Positions 48,101 through 58,452 of a DNA stretch of 64,000 bases are shown here, piece by piece (positions within the stretch are counted from its first letter, which is position 1; each line of letters begins with the position of its first letter). A model generated the notes under the pieces. It searched no databases. It had not been told where the DNA came from and worked only from the letters and a program-made list of their open reading frames with translations. The position numbers and the translations under genes were made by a program. This DNA comes from Aeriscardovia sp. (GTDB taxonomy: Bacteria; Actinomycetota; Actinomycetes; Actinomycetales; Bifidobacteriaceae): assembly GCA_017632945.1 (NCBI GenBank), contig JAGBQH010000007.1, positions 1 to 64,000 on the forward strand, written 5' to 3'.

Positions 48101-48200
48101 TTTTCCTCCAGATTAAAATCGAGCACAAAAACGGATCTTCATCGATCTGTAAAAATGCTATCACCTGCATTAAATCGAAGAGGGGGGAAGGAACGGGGTT

Positions 48201-48232
48201 TTAAAAACTTTTTAAGGCCGTTTTGGCCTTTT
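48201..48232. terminator. Hairpin between pgi and the sensor kinase gene
   Basis: AAGGCC-GTTTT-GGCCTT (48214-48230), with short T-runs on either side. It lies downstream of the minus-strand kinase gene. Modest strength. Confidence 0.5.
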
Positions 48233-48267
48233 AGGCGCAGTTAAAAGTCGGAATTTTGCTAAAGATT

Positions 48268-49731
48268 CTAAATGGCCTCCACTGCCCCGTTCAAATTCAG
48301 TTCAATCCTCACCTCGGTCCCCCCTTCGGGCCCCGGGCTCCAGAAGATGGATCCCTGAAAGTCTACCTTTACAAAGGTCTGAACTATGTTCATCCCCAGG
48401 CTCCCCCCTTCCTCCGGCATTTCTTTGAGGCCCACTCCGTTGTCTAAGATGCGGATTGAAAGCGTCCTTCCCTTTCTTCTGGCGTCGATTGTGATTTCCC
48501 CTTCTTTTTCCCCCACAAATCCGTGCTCTACGGCGTTAGTGACAAGTTCAGACAAGATCAGGGCCAAAGGCGTGGCGTCGGAAGGGGCCAGAAGGCCGAA
48601 AGATCCCTGGTAGGAGATGGAAATTCTCTGGTCCCCCTCGCGCATGATGTCGACGTTGGTTTTTAAAAGCTTGGGAAGGGCGAAATCAAAATCGATCATC
48701 TCGTTTTTGCTCTGGGAGAGGGCATCGTGAAGGATGGAAATCGCCTGCACCCTCCTTTTGGCCGTCTGAAGGGCCTTTTTCACCTCTTCGTTTCCCGAGT
48801 CTCTAATCTGAAGGGCCAAAAGGGAGGCTACGGACTGGAGGTTGTTTTTTATCCGGTGGTTGATCTCGGAAATCGTGGCTTCTTTTATCTTCAGCTCGTT
48901 GTCGCGGCGCCGGATTTCGGTAATTTCCCTGCAAAGCACCACCGACCCGCAGTAGTCCCTCTCGCTCCACATGGGAAGAGATCTTAAGCTCACCGAAATG
49001 TTATTTATCGTCAAAACCGCATCAAGGGGGCTTTCTCCTGAAAGGAGGGCAGCCATGTCTTTTCCCACGCTTTTGGGGCGGGTGAGCGTCCCCACCACTT
49101 CCGCAAGATTTCTTCCTATAAGCGCCCCCCCGAATCCCAGTCGTTTAAAGCAGCTTATGGCGTTGGGGGAGGCGTCGGTCACCAAAGACATTTCATTTAA
49201 GATTACAAAGCCGTCGGGCACGTGGGCGTTGTGCCTCTGGGTGTTTACCGGAACTTTATAGGGGAACTGGCCGAAGGGAATCATGGAAAACAGCTTCCAG
49301 GCGGCATTTATCCCCATCTGTTCGTACCTTCCGGTATGGGGTGCCGGGTAGGACCTTTGCAGCACTACCCCTGCAGCCTCCCCCTCCCAGTTGGCGCTGA
49401 CGGCGCTTAGGGTCTTAAACTGAGGGTTTACCGGGCACAGGGGGCATTTTAAGCCTAAAGCCTGGGAGAGGAAGGGGGAAAGAGAAGGTGGGAATTTTTG
49501 GCCCACCACGTCTTCCGGGAAGCAGGAGGGCGCGGTGGCGGGCCTCACCTGGGCCGCGCATATAAAGCCCCCCTCCCCGTCTTTTACTGCCAGCTGAAGA
49601 TCGCAGTAGCCCAGATCCGCTATTATACCCCAGTCGGCTATGAGGGAGTGAAGGAAGTGCCTCGCTCCCTCCGACATCTTTGAACAGCTTAAGATCCTTT
49701 CAGGATCCTTTAGATTGCGGCACTCATCCAT
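48268..49731 (-). CDS. Sensor histidine kinase, PdtaS-like (HisKA_2)
   Basis: A soluble sensor kinase of about 487 aa with no membrane segments. The N-terminal GAF-like domain (about 1-140) has a Cys pair (CPLCP). A PAS-like domain follows (about 160-280). The HisKA_2 phosphoacceptor helix (ISEINHRIKNNLQSVASLLALQ) holds the target His. The HATPase domain has ALILSELVTNAVEHGF and ILDNGVGL. This matches actinobacterial PdtaS, whose partner PdtaR is an RNA-binding antiterminator; no pdtaR is in the window. The start at 49731 is preferred for its GGAAAG site. Confidence 0.9.
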   Translation of the reverse strand: MDECRNLKDPERILSCSKMSEGARHFLHSLIADWGIIADLGYCDLQLAVKDGEGGFICAAQVRPATAPSCFPEDVVGQKFPPSLSPFLSQALGLKCPLCPVNPQFKTLSAVSANWEGEAAGVVLQRSYPAPHTGRYEQMGINAAWKLFSMIPFGQFPYKVPVNTQRHNAHVPDGFVILNEMSLVTDASPNAISCFKRLGFGGALIGRNLAEVVGTLTRPKSVGKDMAALLSGESPLDAVLTINNISVSLRSLPMWSERDYCGSVVLCREITEIRRRDNELKIKEATISEINHRIKNNLQSVASLLALQIRDSGNEEVKKALQTAKRRVQAISILHDALSQSKNEMIDFDFALPKLLKTNVDIMREGDQRISISYQGSFGLLAPSDATPLALILSELVTNAVEHGFVGEKEGEITIDARRKGRTLSIRILDNGVGLKEMPEEGGSLGMNIVQTFVKVDFQGSIFWSPGPEGGTEVRIELNLNGAVEAI

Positions 49732-49794
49732 CTTTCCAATCCTAATGCAAAGCAAGTAAATTTAATTGTAATAAGCCCTGCGAAAGGAGAAGGC

Positions 49795-50508
49795 ATGCAA
49801 GCCGCGATCGGGGCGGGAGCCGGAAAAAGCGCCGCCATAGGCAAAAAAGCCAGGCTTGATGTTCACGGGAGGGCAAAACCCCTCACCCGGGGGTGGGTGC
49901 ACGCCATTTTTTCTCCTCTGGCCATGGCGGCGTGCATAGTGGCCATCTGCCTTGCCCCCATTAAAGGCCTGAAGGCAGCTTGCAGCGTGTATCTGGCTTC
50001 AAGCTGCCTTCTTTTTATAAATTCTGCCTGCTACCACATAGGAAACTGGGGAAAAAGGCTTACCGACGTTTTAAGGCGCATAGATCACGCCAATATTTTC
50101 CTCCTCATCGCCGGAACCTACACCCCCCTCTCCTTTGCCCTCCCCTTTATGGGAAGGGTGATAGTGATTTCGGTCATGTGGGGGACGGTGGCCCTGGCCC
50201 TGCTTGTAAACGTGCTCTGGATTTCAGCCCCCCGCTGGCTCTACACTTCCACCTACATCGTTATAGGGGTAGCAGGAGCTTCGATAATGCCGTTTTTGTG
50301 GCTCTCAAAGTGGGCCGGATTTATAGTGGTGATTTTAACGGCGTGCGGAGGGATCCTCTACATCGCAGGAGGCATTATTTACGGGGCTAAAAAACCCGAC
50401 CCGTGGCCCAAGGTCTTCGGCTTCCACGAGATTTTCCACGTCTTTACCGTGCTGGGATACGCCTGTGAAATCACGGCGGTGTTTTGGGTAATCTGCAAAA
50501 TGAGGTAA
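49795..50508 (+). CDS. Hemolysin III / PAQR family membrane protein
   Basis: A 237-aa protein with seven hydrophobic segments. The conserved metal-site residues of the family appear in FINSACYHIGNW, RRIDHANIFLLIAGTYTPL and FGFHEIFHVFTVLGY. The name hemolysin is historical; the bacterial role is not settled. Strong ribosome site AAAGGAGAAGGC. Convergent with greA (2 bp apart). Confidence 0.93.
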   Translation: MQAAIGAGAGKSAAIGKKARLDVHGRAKPLTRGWVHAIFSPLAMAACIVAICLAPIKGLKAACSVYLASSCLLFINSACYHIGNWGKRLTDVLRRIDHANIFLLIAGTYTPLSFALPFMGRVIVISVMWGTVALALLVNVLWISAPRWLYTSTYIVIGVAGASIMPFLWLSKWAGFIVVILTACGGILYIAGGIIYGAKKPDPWPKVFGFHEIFHVFTVLGYACEITAVFWVICKMR

Positions 50509-50510
50509 AG

Positions 50511-50990
50511 CTAGGCCAGAGGGGTGACTGAAATAATTTCTACCTGCATTTTTCTCCCCCCGGGTGCCTCGTAGTCTACCGTGTCTCCGGCCTTGTGCCC
50601 TAAAACGGCAGCCCCGATGGGACTCTTGGTGCTGATGATTTTTTTGTCAGTGGTGCAGGAAAGGTCTCTGGATCCCAAAAGAAATTCCGCCTCCGCATCT
50701 CCAATCTTCAGCCTTACCACGCTTCCTTCCTCGGCCCTCCCGTCGCTGGAGGTTTGAAGGATTTGGGCGTACCTCAGTTTGTGTGTGAGCTCGGCAATCC
50801 TGCCCTCGTTTTTGCCCTGGGCCTCTTTGGCGGCCTGGTACCCTCCGTTTTCGCTTAAGTCCCCTTCCGCCCTTGCCTCTTTTATCTTTTGGGCAATCTG
50901 GCTGCGAACTTCCCCTTTGAGATGCTCGAGCTCTTTTTTCATCTTGTCATAGGCGTCCTGGGTGAGGAAGATTGTTTCCTCTTCTGGCAT
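50511..50990 (-). CDS. greA: Transcription elongation factor GreA
   Basis: It rescues backtracked RNA polymerase by stimulating transcript cleavage. The 159-aa protein has an N-terminal coiled coil with the acidic tip (ARAEGDLSENGGYQAAKEAQG) and a C-terminal FKBP-like domain ending in the STKSPIGAAVLGHKAGD pattern. Six bp downstream of the FKBP gene, so co-transcribed. Confidence 0.96.
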   Translation of the reverse strand: MPEEETIFLTQDAYDKMKKELEHLKGEVRSQIAQKIKEARAEGDLSENGGYQAAKEAQGKNEGRIAELTHKLRYAQILQTSSDGRAEEGSVVRLKIGDAEAEFLLGSRDLSCTTDKKIISTKSPIGAAVLGHKAGDTVDYEAPGGRKMQVEIISVTPLA

Positions 50991-50996
50991 TTTTCC

Positions 50997-51416
50997 CTAC
51001 TTTCTGTCTTGGAGGATGTCTACAACGAAGACCAAGGTGTCTCCGCCCTTGATGCCTGCCTGTGGGACTCCCCTCTTTCCGTAGGCGTAGTCTGCAGGAG
51101 CGACGATTAGAAGCCTGGAGCCTACAGTCTTTCCGATCAGGGTCTCATCCCATGCCCTAATCAGCATGCCTTCCCCAATGGGGAAGCTGGCCGCTTCTCC
51201 TCTTTCAAAGCTAGAGTCGAAGGGATCTTTCTTTCCCCACACTACCCCGCTGTAGTGCACGCTTATGGTGTCTCCCTTTTGCACTACCGCTCCGTCTCCG
51301 TGCACAAGCTCTTTGCAGACGAGCTCGGGCTTTTCCAGATCCCCAAGTCCGTCAAAAGTAATGGAGGCGTCCCCTCCAAATTTTGCTTCTACTTTAGGCA
51401 GTTTTTCTTCTTCCAT
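50997..51416 (-). CDS. FKBP-type peptidyl-prolyl isomerase (cytoplasmic)
   Basis: A prolyl isomerase of 139 aa without signal peptide. FKBP fold residues include GDTISVHYSGVVWGKKDPFDSSFERGE, PIGEGMLIRAWDETLIGKTVGSRLLIVAP, YAYGKRG and DTLVFVVDILQ. The ATG at 51416 with AAGGAGAAACC is chosen over an upstream ATG at 51446, which would absorb that site. It is in an operon with greA. Confidence 0.94.
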   Translation of the reverse strand: MEEEKLPKVEAKFGGDASITFDGLGDLEKPELVCKELVHGDGAVVQKGDTISVHYSGVVWGKKDPFDSSFERGEAASFPIGEGMLIRAWDETLIGKTVGSRLLIVAPADYAYGKRGVPQAGIKGGDTLVFVVDILQDRK

Positions 51417-51499
51417 GGTTTCTCCTTGCTTGAAAAGGGTTTTCAAAAATCAAAATAGGCGTGTAAATATATAACTATAGCGTACAAGAGGAGGAATTG

Positions 51500-52276
51500 T
51501 TGTCAAGAAACAGGGAACCGGCTGAAATCATCAGGCTCAGGGAAGCCGAAAGGGCTTTTCAGGATGCCCAAAACTCTTATAACCAGAGGGTAAAGCAGGG
51601 AGAAAAGCAGCTAAAACAGGCTCAAAAGGCGCACGAAAAAGCCATTGAAAGCGCTCAAGGCCAGCTGGAAGGGGAGAAAGAAGCTTTCGCAGCCCCTTTG
51701 GACTCTTTTGAGGGAGCCACTCTTTACAGGACCAGGCTTGAATACGGCGATCAAACCTTGAAGCTGGACCCCGCCTTGGGATGCGAAGTGGAAGTGACAG
51801 GGGGGCTTTACACTCCTCCCTCGGGAGAGGAGGAGGCCAAAGACACAAGGCAGGTTCTTTTGCACTTCTTTTCCCCCTCAGGCCAACTCGACATCCGCGC
51901 CCCTTACGAAAAGGAAAAGCAGGCGCACGAGTTTGCAAACGAAGTCACTTCTGCCGCCAGGGACTCCATCAGGGCAAAAGAGGAATACGAGAAAAACGTG
52001 GCGCTTTTGGAGCAGGGGGTAAAGGAGACCATGGAAAACACCCATGCCATAGACATGGCCGCTTCCTCCCTCGCCCAGGACAAGGCCGCCACCCAGTCAG
52101 TGGAAGCTGCAAAAGACTACCTTGAAAAGATAAAGTCCCAGACTCCTAAGGAAATGCTCAAAACTTACAAGAGGGGGAAGGCCCAAAAAAAGCTCGTGGC
52201 CTGGAGCGTAATAATAATTTTGTGCGTAATAGTGATTGCGCTTCTAATCACATGGGCCAGCGGAGGCTTCAAGTAA
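51500..52276 (+). CDS. Coiled-coil protein with C-terminal membrane anchor
   Basis: A 258-aa protein of unknown family. Residues about 8-65 form a charged coiled coil, then a beta-like stretch (ATLYRTRLEYGDQTLKLDPALGCEVEVTGGLY). A second helical part (about 130-225) leads to one membrane helix near the end (SVIIILCVIVIALLITWASGG), so most of it faces the cytoplasm. It starts with TTG TTG; the second TTG is 5 bp from AGAGGAGG and is preferred. Divergent from the FKBP gene. Confidence 0.75.
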   Translation: MSRNREPAEIIRLREAERAFQDAQNSYNQRVKQGEKQLKQAQKAHEKAIESAQGQLEGEKEAFAAPLDSFEGATLYRTRLEYGDQTLKLDPALGCEVEVTGGLYTPPSGEEEAKDTRQVLLHFFSPSGQLDIRAPYEKEKQAHEFANEVTSAARDSIRAKEEYEKNVALLEQGVKETMENTHAIDMAASSLAQDKAATQSVEAAKDYLEKIKSQTPKEMLKTYKRGKAQKKLVAWSVIIILCVIVIALLITWASGGFK

Positions 52277-52278
52277 GG

Positions 52279-52359
52279 TGCCCCCGGCGGGGATCGAACC
52301 CGCACGCCAAAAGGCGATGGATTTTAAGTCCACTGCGTCTGCCATTCCGCCACGGGGGC
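52279..52359 (-). tRNA. tRNA-Leu (TAA anticodon)
   Basis: An 81-nt class II tRNA. The acceptor is GCCCCCG/CGGGGGC, and the anticodon stem TGGA/TCCA has loop CTTAAAA (anticodon TAA). The variable arm is CGCCTTTTGGCG, the T-loop contains GGTTCGATCC, and the discriminator is A. CC but not a full CCA follows. It lies 11 bp downstream of ppx on the same strand. Confidence 0.95.
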
Positions 52360-52370
52360 GCACTTAGATT

Positions 52371-53294
52371 TTAACACTCCAACTTGCGGGCTTCATCGAG
52401 TATCACCCCGTCCAACAGGGCGGCGTCCGAAAAGAGGTAGGAGGGGAGGGGGGAGGAAATCAAAATCTGCTTCCAGATTAAGGCCCCCGCCCTTATGACT
52501 TTGCGTCTGAGGGGAGGGATGAGGGGGTAGCCTTCCATCTCTTCTTCGCTCATTTTCATCAGCTTTTCGCAGGTCTCTATCCCCTTTCCCCTCTCTATCT
52601 CCAGTTTTGTGGAGGGGATAAATTCCTTCCCTCCTATGGCCATAAAGCTAACGATTGCGACGGATCCGGAAATTCCGATAAGGCGCCTGGCGGAAGATAT
52701 GGGCACTTCTTCCATCTTGTTTTCCACAAAGGCTTCGGCCCTTTTGCGCTTTTCAATAGAGATCGGTTCGGATCCGAATTCGAATTTTTCGGCAATCCTT
52801 ACGCATCCGATGTCTAAAGACCTCACAAAGGAGGGAACTTCCCCCTCCCCCATGGAAAACTCAGTAGAGCCTCCCCCCAGGTCTACCAAAAGCTTCCTTT
52901 TGCCGCTCATGCTAAGGCATGCCGCTTCAAAGCCCAGCCTCCCCTCTTCTTTTCCGGTAAGGATTTGGGGCCGGACGCCTAAAATTTCTTCTACGATCCG
53001 CTCGAACTCGTCTGAATTTTTGGCGTCCCTCACCGCGCTGGTGGCCACAAACCTTATCTGTTCGGCTTCAGAAGAGAGGATCTCTTCTTTGAAGCTTTCC
53101 AGGGCGACTCTTAGCCTTTTTAAGGCGAAAAAGGAGAGCAAGTGGGTCTTGTCTACCCCTTCCCCCATCCTTATTGTCCACACCTTTCTGGGGACAAGCA
53201 TCTCTATTTTTGGGCCGGAAGGCGAAAAGGAGACGTCTGCTATTTCCATCTTTATAGAGTTGGTTCCGCAGTCTATGCCGGCAACTCTTACCAT
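52371..53294 (-). CDS. ppx: Exopolyphosphatase (Ppx/GppA family)
   Basis: It degrades polyphosphate or pppGpp. The 307-aa single-core protein has the ASKHA motifs GIDCGTNSIKMEI (phosphate 1) and LVDLGGGSTEFSMG (phosphate 2). It lacks the C-terminal HD-like domain of E. coli Ppx, as is usual for the short actinobacterial form. The ATG at 53294 has AGTAGGAG. The longer frame upstream is a shadow of the DUF501 gene. It overlaps DUF501 by 7 bp. Confidence 0.92.
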   Translation of the reverse strand: MVRVAGIDCGTNSIKMEIADVSFSPSGPKIEMLVPRKVWTIRMGEGVDKTHLLSFFALKRLRVALESFKEEILSSEAEQIRFVATSAVRDAKNSDEFERIVEEILGVRPQILTGKEEGRLGFEAACLSMSGKRKLLVDLGGGSTEFSMGEGEVPSFVRSLDIGCVRIAEKFEFGSEPISIEKRKRAEAFVENKMEEVPISSARRLIGISGSVAIVSFMAIGGKEFIPSTKLEIERGKGIETCEKLMKMSEEEMEGYPLIPPLRRKVIRAGALIWKQILISSPLPSYLFSDAALLDGVILDEARKLEC

Positions 53295-53851
53295 GCTCCT
53301 ACTTCCTTTGCCGTCTCGTCTCCTATCGGGTTGATGTTTGGCCCCATAACAAGGCTCTGGGCCAAAAGCGAATGCAGACACTTTACCCGCTCTGGCATTC
53401 CTCCCGCGCTGATCGGGGAGGGATATGGGGGAAGGCCCGTTATCTTCGCCACTTCCCGCCTGAAGCAGAGGTACATTAGGTGCGCCCTCCTGTAAGCGGT
53501 TTTGAGATCTTCGTCCCTTTCCAGCCTTTGGCTCCAGCCTTTCATGCATCCGGCAGATTCCAACTGCGAAGTCCTCCTGCAAAGATCTTTGTCTGTAAGG
53601 TAAAAGACCGTGGGAAAAGGGCAGCCCCTCACAAGGGGCTTTACTACCACAGCTAAAACCTTTTCGCCTTTTCTGGCCCCCACCGCAGCCATGCCTTCTG
53701 GGTAGCGGCCCAAGCTCTTTTCCACTTCCCGCCTTTCTTCCTCGCTTGCGGGGGCCGACAGGAGCCTTAGAGCCAGATCCCGGCAAAAGGCCGCGTCGGT
53801 TTTAGAAAGGCTAGAACTTGGAAGCGCGCTTGAAGGCGGATTTGCCTGCAT
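53288..53851 (-). CDS. DUF501 family protein
   Basis: A 187-aa actinobacterial protein of unknown function. The family pattern is seen as [30 protein letters not shown] and [17 protein letters not shown]...NPIGDE. Cysteines and histidines in the C-terminal half could bind metal. The conserved order eno-DUF501-ppx is common in actinobacteria and suggests a linked role. Its start lies inside the end of eno (41-bp overlap), so translation is probably coupled. Confidence 0.9.
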   Translation of the reverse strand: MQANPPSSALPSSSLSKTDAAFCRDLALRLLSAPASEEERREVEKSLGRYPEGMAAVGARKGEKVLAVVVKPLVRGCPFPTVFYLTDKDLCRRTSQLESAGCMKGWSQRLERDEDLKTAYRRAHLMYLCFRREVAKITGLPPYPSPISAGGMPERVKCLHSLLAQSLVMGPNINPIGDETAKEVGAW

Positions 53852-55100
53852 ACTCCCCGCTCTCGCCTAGCATCATCTCAATCTTGAGAAGCCTGTTGTA
53901 CTTTGCTACCCTCTCTCCTCTGGCGGGGGCGCCGGTCTTGATCTGGCAGGCGTTCCTGGCGACTGCAAGATCTGCTATGAAAGTGTCCATAGTCTCTCCG
54001 GAGCGGTGGGAAACCATGGTGGCAAAGCCGTGCCTGAAGGCAATGCGCATGGCATCTAGGGTTTCAGACACCGTCCCTATCTGGTTAGGCTTTACAAGGA
54101 GGGCATTGCAGGCTTTGAGGCTGATGGCCTTTGAAATTCTGGAAGAGTTAGTGGTGAGCAGGTCGTCTCCCACAATCTGGATCTCAGATCCCATTTTTTC
54201 TTCCATTTCGCTCCACCCTTCCCAGTCATCTTGGGCGAAGGGGTCTTCAATGGAAACCACCGGGTAGGCCTCTACCAGCCTCTGCCAGTAGTCCATCATC
54301 CATTCGCGGCTGCGGGCCGAGCCCTCGAACATGTAAGAAGCGCTCTCTTCGTCGTAAAACTCGCTGCTGGCGGCGTCGATTCCGATTCCGATTTCTTTTC
54401 CGGGTTCAAACCCTGCAGACCTTACCGCCTTTAAAAGCAGATCTATCGCATGGGCGTTGCTTTCAAGGTCGGGGGCAAACCCTCCTTCGTCCCCCACCGA
54501 AGAAGAAAGGCCCTCTTCCTTGAGGATGGACTTTAGGCTGGCGTAAGTCTCGCATCCAGCCTCCAGCGCCTCGTGGAAAGAATCAAATCCGTAGGGGATA
54601 ATCATGAACTCCTGGATGTCGATATTGTTGTCGGCGTGCACGCCCCCGTTTAGGATATTCATGCAGGGAACGGGGAGGATGTATCCGTTTACGCCCCCAA
54701 GGTACCTAAAGAGGGCGAGGTCTGCGCTCTGGGCGGCAGCCCTGAGGTTTGCCATCGACACCCCCAGTATCGCGTTGGCTCCAAGCTTGGACTTATTTTT
54801 GGTTCCGTCCAAATCTATCATGCGCTCGTCTATACCGCGCTGATCTATGGAGTCGAGCCCTATAAGGGCGGGGGCTATTACTTCCCTTACCGCCTTTATG
54901 GCTCCTGCCACTCCTTTTCCGTTGAAGTGTTTGCTGTCTCCGTCTCTTTTCTCCACGGCTTCATATATTCCCGTGGAGGCTCCCGAAGGAACGCAGGCTA
55001 CTCCTTCCGCGCCGTCGTCAGTTTCCAGGCTCACTTCCAAAGTGGGATTTCCCCTGGAATCCAAAATTTGCCTGGCATTTATTCTTTCTATCGCTGCCAC
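53811..55100 (-). CDS. eno: Enolase
   Basis: It converts 2-phosphoglycerate to phosphoenolpyruvate. The 429-aa protein has [25 protein letters not shown], the catalytic-region [10 protein letters not shown], and the signature [17 protein letters not shown] followed by [18 protein letters not shown]. The GTG at 55100 has AAGGGGGAATT and gives a normal N-terminus; an upstream start at 55148 is rejected. It is 10 bp after mfd. Confidence 0.97.
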   Translation of the reverse strand: MAAIERINARQILDSRGNPTLEVSLETDDGAEGVACVPSGASTGIYEAVEKRDGDSKHFNGKGVAGAIKAVREVIAPALIGLDSIDQRGIDERMIDLDGTKNKSKLGANAILGVSMANLRAAAQSADLALFRYLGGVNGYILPVPCMNILNGGVHADNNIDIQEFMIIPYGFDSFHEALEAGCETYASLKSILKEEGLSSSVGDEGGFAPDLESNAHAIDLLLKAVRSAGFEPGKEIGIGIDAASSEFYDEESASYMFEGSARSREWMMDYWQRLVEAYPVVSIEDPFAQDDWEGWSEMEEKMGSEIQIVGDDLLTTNSSRISKAISLKACNALLVKPNQIGTVSETLDAMRIAFRHGFATMVSHRSGETMDTFIADLAVARNACQIKTGAPARGERVAKYNRLLKIEMMLGESGEYAGKSAFKRASKF

Positions 55101-55110
55101 AATTCCCCCT

Positions 55111-58100
55111 TCAGGTTGTGAAAAGTTGGCCAAGAGCGTCGAAAGCAAAACCTATTGCCCCGCCTTCACCTTGCTCTTTGTCTAAAGGAATTTTAAAACC
55201 CATCTCAGATTTGAGATAGAAAGATCCGGGAAACAGGCGCTTTAAGCGCAGCTGCATAAAGTCGGGGAAAGGGGAAGAGAGGGAAAAAAAGACGTTATCC
55301 CCCCTTTGGGTTATGCTTTTTACCCCGTCTTTTTCGGCCTCCCACTCAAGTCGCCTCTGGGAAAAGAGTGGAAGGAGGGAAGAGGGAAGATCGCCATAGC
55401 GGTCTTCCATTTCCCTTTTAACTTCCTCCAATTCCTTTTCCCCTTCAGCCTTAAAAATTGAAGAGTAGGCTTCCATTCTTAGCTTTTGGGAAGCAATGAA
55501 AGACTGAGGGATAAAGGACTTTCCGGGAAGGTTTATAAGGGGCCTCTCCTCTTCTTTTTTGCTCTCTCCCTTTTCTTTTTCTATCCCCTCCTTCATCATC
55601 CTCACAAAGTAGTCAAAGCCCACTCCTTTTATAAAGCCGCTCTGCTCTTCTCCCACGAGGTTTCCGATTCCCCTAAGTTCCAGATCCTTTAAAGCTATCT
55701 TGTAGCCCGAACCCAGAGAAGCGTTTTCTTCTATGGTTTCAAGCCTGGCCTGGGCGTCGGATGTGATGTTTTCAGGGTGGAGGAAATAGGCGTAGGCCCT
55801 CTGGGAAGATCTTCCCACCCTTCCTCGAAGCTGGTGAAGCTGGGCCAAACCAAAGTAGTCGGATCTTTCAACTATAAGGGTGTTGGCCCTTGGGATATCC
55901 AGGCCCAGCTCGATTATCGACGTCGAGACCAGCACATCCGTCTTTCCCTTCCAAAAGTCGTTTATGACCTTGTCCAGGCGGGCTGCAGGCATTTTTCCGT
56001 CCGCCACCTCCACCCTGCATCCCGGTACCGCCTCTCGGATGCGGGAAGCTGCTGTGTCTAAGTCCTCGATTCTCCCACACACGTAAAATACCTGGCCCGA
56101 TCTTAACAGCTCCCTTGAAATGGCGGCCGCCACCAATTCGAGGCTCCACTGCCCCACGTAGGTTAAAACGTCCATCCTCTCTTCGGGGGCGGTCATCAGG
56201 GTGGAAACTTCCCTCACCCCCACCAAACTCATCTCAAGGGTCCTTGGAATGGGGGTGGCCGAAAGAGAGAGGACATCAATCTCGGGCTTTAGCTTTTTCA
56301 AAAACTCCTTGTCTTTTACCCCGAACCTCTGCTCTTCGTCTACCACCACCAGGCCAAGGTCCTTAAATGAGACGGATGGGGAAAGGATCTTTTGGGTGCC
56401 TATAAGGATTTTTACGCTTCCGTCGGCTACGCCTTCGGAAATGGAGCGCGCCTCTTTTGCGCTTCTAAAGCGCGAGAGCGCCTCCACCCTTACCCCAAAA
56501 GGCTCAAAGCGGGAGCGGAATGTTTCCAAGTGCTGCTCGGAAAGAAGGGTGGTGGGGGCTAGAATTGCCACCTGCTTTCCCCCCTGCACGGCCTTAAATG
56601 CGGCCCTTATTGCAATCTCTGTCTTTCCAAATCCGACGTCGCCCGTAATAAGCCTGTCCATAGGAGAGGGGGACTCCATATCCTTTTTTACTTCCTCTAT
56701 CGCCTTTAACTGGTCGGGAGTTTCCCTGTAGGGAAAGGCCTCTTCCATGGCCTTTTGCTCCGGGCCATCCTTGGGAAAGGCGTGCCCTGGCATGCGCCTT
56801 CGTGTGGAGTAAAGCCTTACCAGCTCGGCTGAAACCTGTGCCGCGTGCTTTTTTGCCTTGGATCTGGTCAAATTCCAGTTAGGGGAACCCAAGCGGTCCA
56901 ACTTGGGGTTGTCAGATCCCATATACCTGCTTATTTGCGAAAGCTGGGAAGCGGGAAGGTAAAGCCGGTCCGGATCTTTTCCGGATGAAGAGGCATATTC
57001 AAGGACTACAAATTCCTTTTCCCCGTCCCGGGTCTCCCTCTTTTCAAGGCCTGAAAACCTGCCTATGCCGTACTGGGTGTGAACAATCAGGTCTCCCGGG
57101 TTTAAGTCGGGGATGTCTATGGCTTTTTCCCTAAACGAGAGCTTTTCAGAGGGGGCGCTGCTTGAAAAGCCGAAAAGATCGCTTTCCGTAAACAGGGCAA
57201 ATTTTGCTTCTTCGTCTTTAAAGCCAGATTCCATGTCGGATTGGACGGGGGTGAGGGAAAGACTAGGGAAGGCAGAACAGATCTGTTCTGCCCCTTCCCC
57301 CGGGGAAGAGACGAGCACCTTGAAGCCGGGAAGATCTAGCTCCTTTCTGATTTTTTCTTTCACCCCCTCACAGGAGGGAGATGCGGAAAGTGAAGCCAGA
57401 TCCTTGTTTTCCGCAAAGACCGCATCTTCCCCTTTCAGATCGTTTTTAAGTTCCTCCATGCTCATAAAGCCCGATGCGCAAAAGCGGGGAGAAATTTGCC
57501 CTTCCTCTTTTTGGGAAGCCAAAAACTTTTGGGAAGCCTCTTTTAAAAGCAGGGCCGTTTGCTCTATGGAGGAAAAATCTGAAAACAGGAAAAGCGAGCC
57601 TGAAAGAAGGGAGGAAAGGGGTAGGGGAGAAAGAAGAAGAGGGGAAAGAGCTTCCATGCCGTTTGGGCTTTTTCCCTCCGCAACCTTCTTTAAAAGGCGG
57701 CTAAAGGAGGGGAGGCGGGAGAGATCTTTCGCCCTTTCTTTTACTTCCTCTGTAACCAGAAAAGTGTGTACCGGCCCCAAATGGCACTCCTGCCGGGATG
57801 CAAAGGTAAGTTGGGAAAGGACGGAAAACTTTCTTATGTCCTTTATTTTTTCACCTTCCCAAAAAATTCTTACGGGTGAATCCATATTTGGAGCAAAGAC
57901 GTCCAGTATGTCTTTCCTTTTGGCCATTTGCCCTCGTAAAGACACCGCTTCAGCTTCCCTATAACCGAGGGAGGAAAGGCGCAGAAAAAGATCTTGCTGG
58001 CTTATATTTTCCAAAGCTTTTACAAAAAGGGGAGGCTCTCTAAAAAGGGGGGTCAAGGGCTGGAGGAGGGAGCGGATGGAACAGACCAGGACCTTGATTT

Positions 58101-58452
58101 CACCCCACCCTTCCTTTCTTTCAGGCCTGTAGAGGCGCCTTAAAACCCTGTACCTTTCAGATACCGTCTGAGGCCTTGGAGACAACTGCTCGAAAGGAAG
58201 GGTTTCGGGAGTGGGAAGGAGCGCCACTTGCTCCCTGTCCCCTCCCCACCAATCCAGGCACCCCTTCCATGCCTCTTCAGCTTCTTTCGGGGAAGGCAAA
58301 ACTAAAACGCAGATCTTTTCGGCCATGGAGCTGGCGGCAATCAGGGCCGAAGAGGGAAAGGAAAGGGTTTTATTTCCAGAGCACTTAAGGAGCCTTAGAA
58401 GGTCCGGGCTCTTTTCCAGATCTTTCCTGTAGGCTGCCAGGCTAGCGGGCAT
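55111..58452 (-). CDS. mfd: Transcription-repair coupling factor Mfd
   Basis: It removes RNA polymerase stalled at DNA damage and recruits UvrA. The 1113-aa protein is a little short for the family. It has the UvrB-like N-terminal region ([52 protein letters not shown]) and the RNA polymerase-interacting CarD-like domain ([18 protein letters not shown]). The translocase has [22 protein letters not shown] and [22 protein letters not shown]-terminal domain follows. It overlaps pth by 11 bp. Confidence 0.96.
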   Translation of the reverse strand: MPASLAAYRKDLEKSPDLLRLLKCSGNKTLSFPSSALIAASSMAEKICVLVLPSPKEAEEAWKGCLDWWGGDREQVALLPTPETLPFEQLSPRPQTVSERYRVLRRLYRPERKEGWGEIKVLVCSIRSLLQPLTPLFREPPLFVKALENISQQDLFLRLSSLGYREAEAVSLRGQMAKRKDILDVFAPNMDSPVRIFWEGEKIKDIRKFSVLSQLTFASRQECHLGPVHTFLVTEEVKERAKDLSRLPSFSRLLKKVAEGKSPNGMEALSPLLLSPLPLSSLLSGSLFLFSDFSSIEQTALLLKEASQKFLASQKEEGQISPRFCASGFMSMEELKNDLKGEDAVFAENKDLASLSASPSCEGVKEKIRKELDLPGFKVLVSSPGEGAEQICSAFPSLSLTPVQSDMESGFKDEEAKFALFTESDLFGFSSSAPSEKLSFREKAIDIPDLNPGDLIVHTQYGIGRFSGLEKRETRDGEKEFVVLEYASSSGKDPDRLYLPASQLSQISRYMGSDNPKLDRLGSPNWNLTRSKAKKHAAQVSAELVRLYSTRRRMPGHAFPKDGPEQKAMEEAFPYRETPDQLKAIEEVKKDMESPSPMDRLITGDVGFGKTEIAIRAAFKAVQGGKQVAILAPTTLLSEQHLETFRSRFEPFGVRVEALSRFRSAKEARSISEGVADGSVKILIGTQKILSPSVSFKDLGLVVVDEEQRFGVKDKEFLKKLKPEIDVLSLSATPIPRTLEMSLVGVREVSTLMTAPEERMDVLTYVGQWSLELVAAAISRELLRSGQVFYVCGRIEDLDTAASRIREAVPGCRVEVADGKMPAARLDKVINDFWKGKTDVLVSTSIIELGLDIPRANTLIVERSDYFGLAQLHQLRGRVGRSSQRAYAYFLHPENITSDAQARLETIEENASLGSGYKIALKDLELRGIGNLVGEEQSGFIKGVGFDYFVRMMKEGIEKEKGESKKEEERPLINLPGKSFIPQSFIASQKLRMEAYSSIFKAEGEKELEEVKREMEDRYGDLPSSLLPLFSQRRLEWEAEKDGVKSITQRGDNVFFSLSSPFPDFMQLRLKRLFPGSFYLKSEMGFKIPLDKEQGEGGAIGFAFDALGQLFTT

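Noticed and set aside
52371-53786. Longer ppx reading with about 160 extra N-terminal residues
   Set aside because: The extra part lies over the DUF501 gene in another frame; the ATG at 53294 gives the normal Ppx N-terminus.
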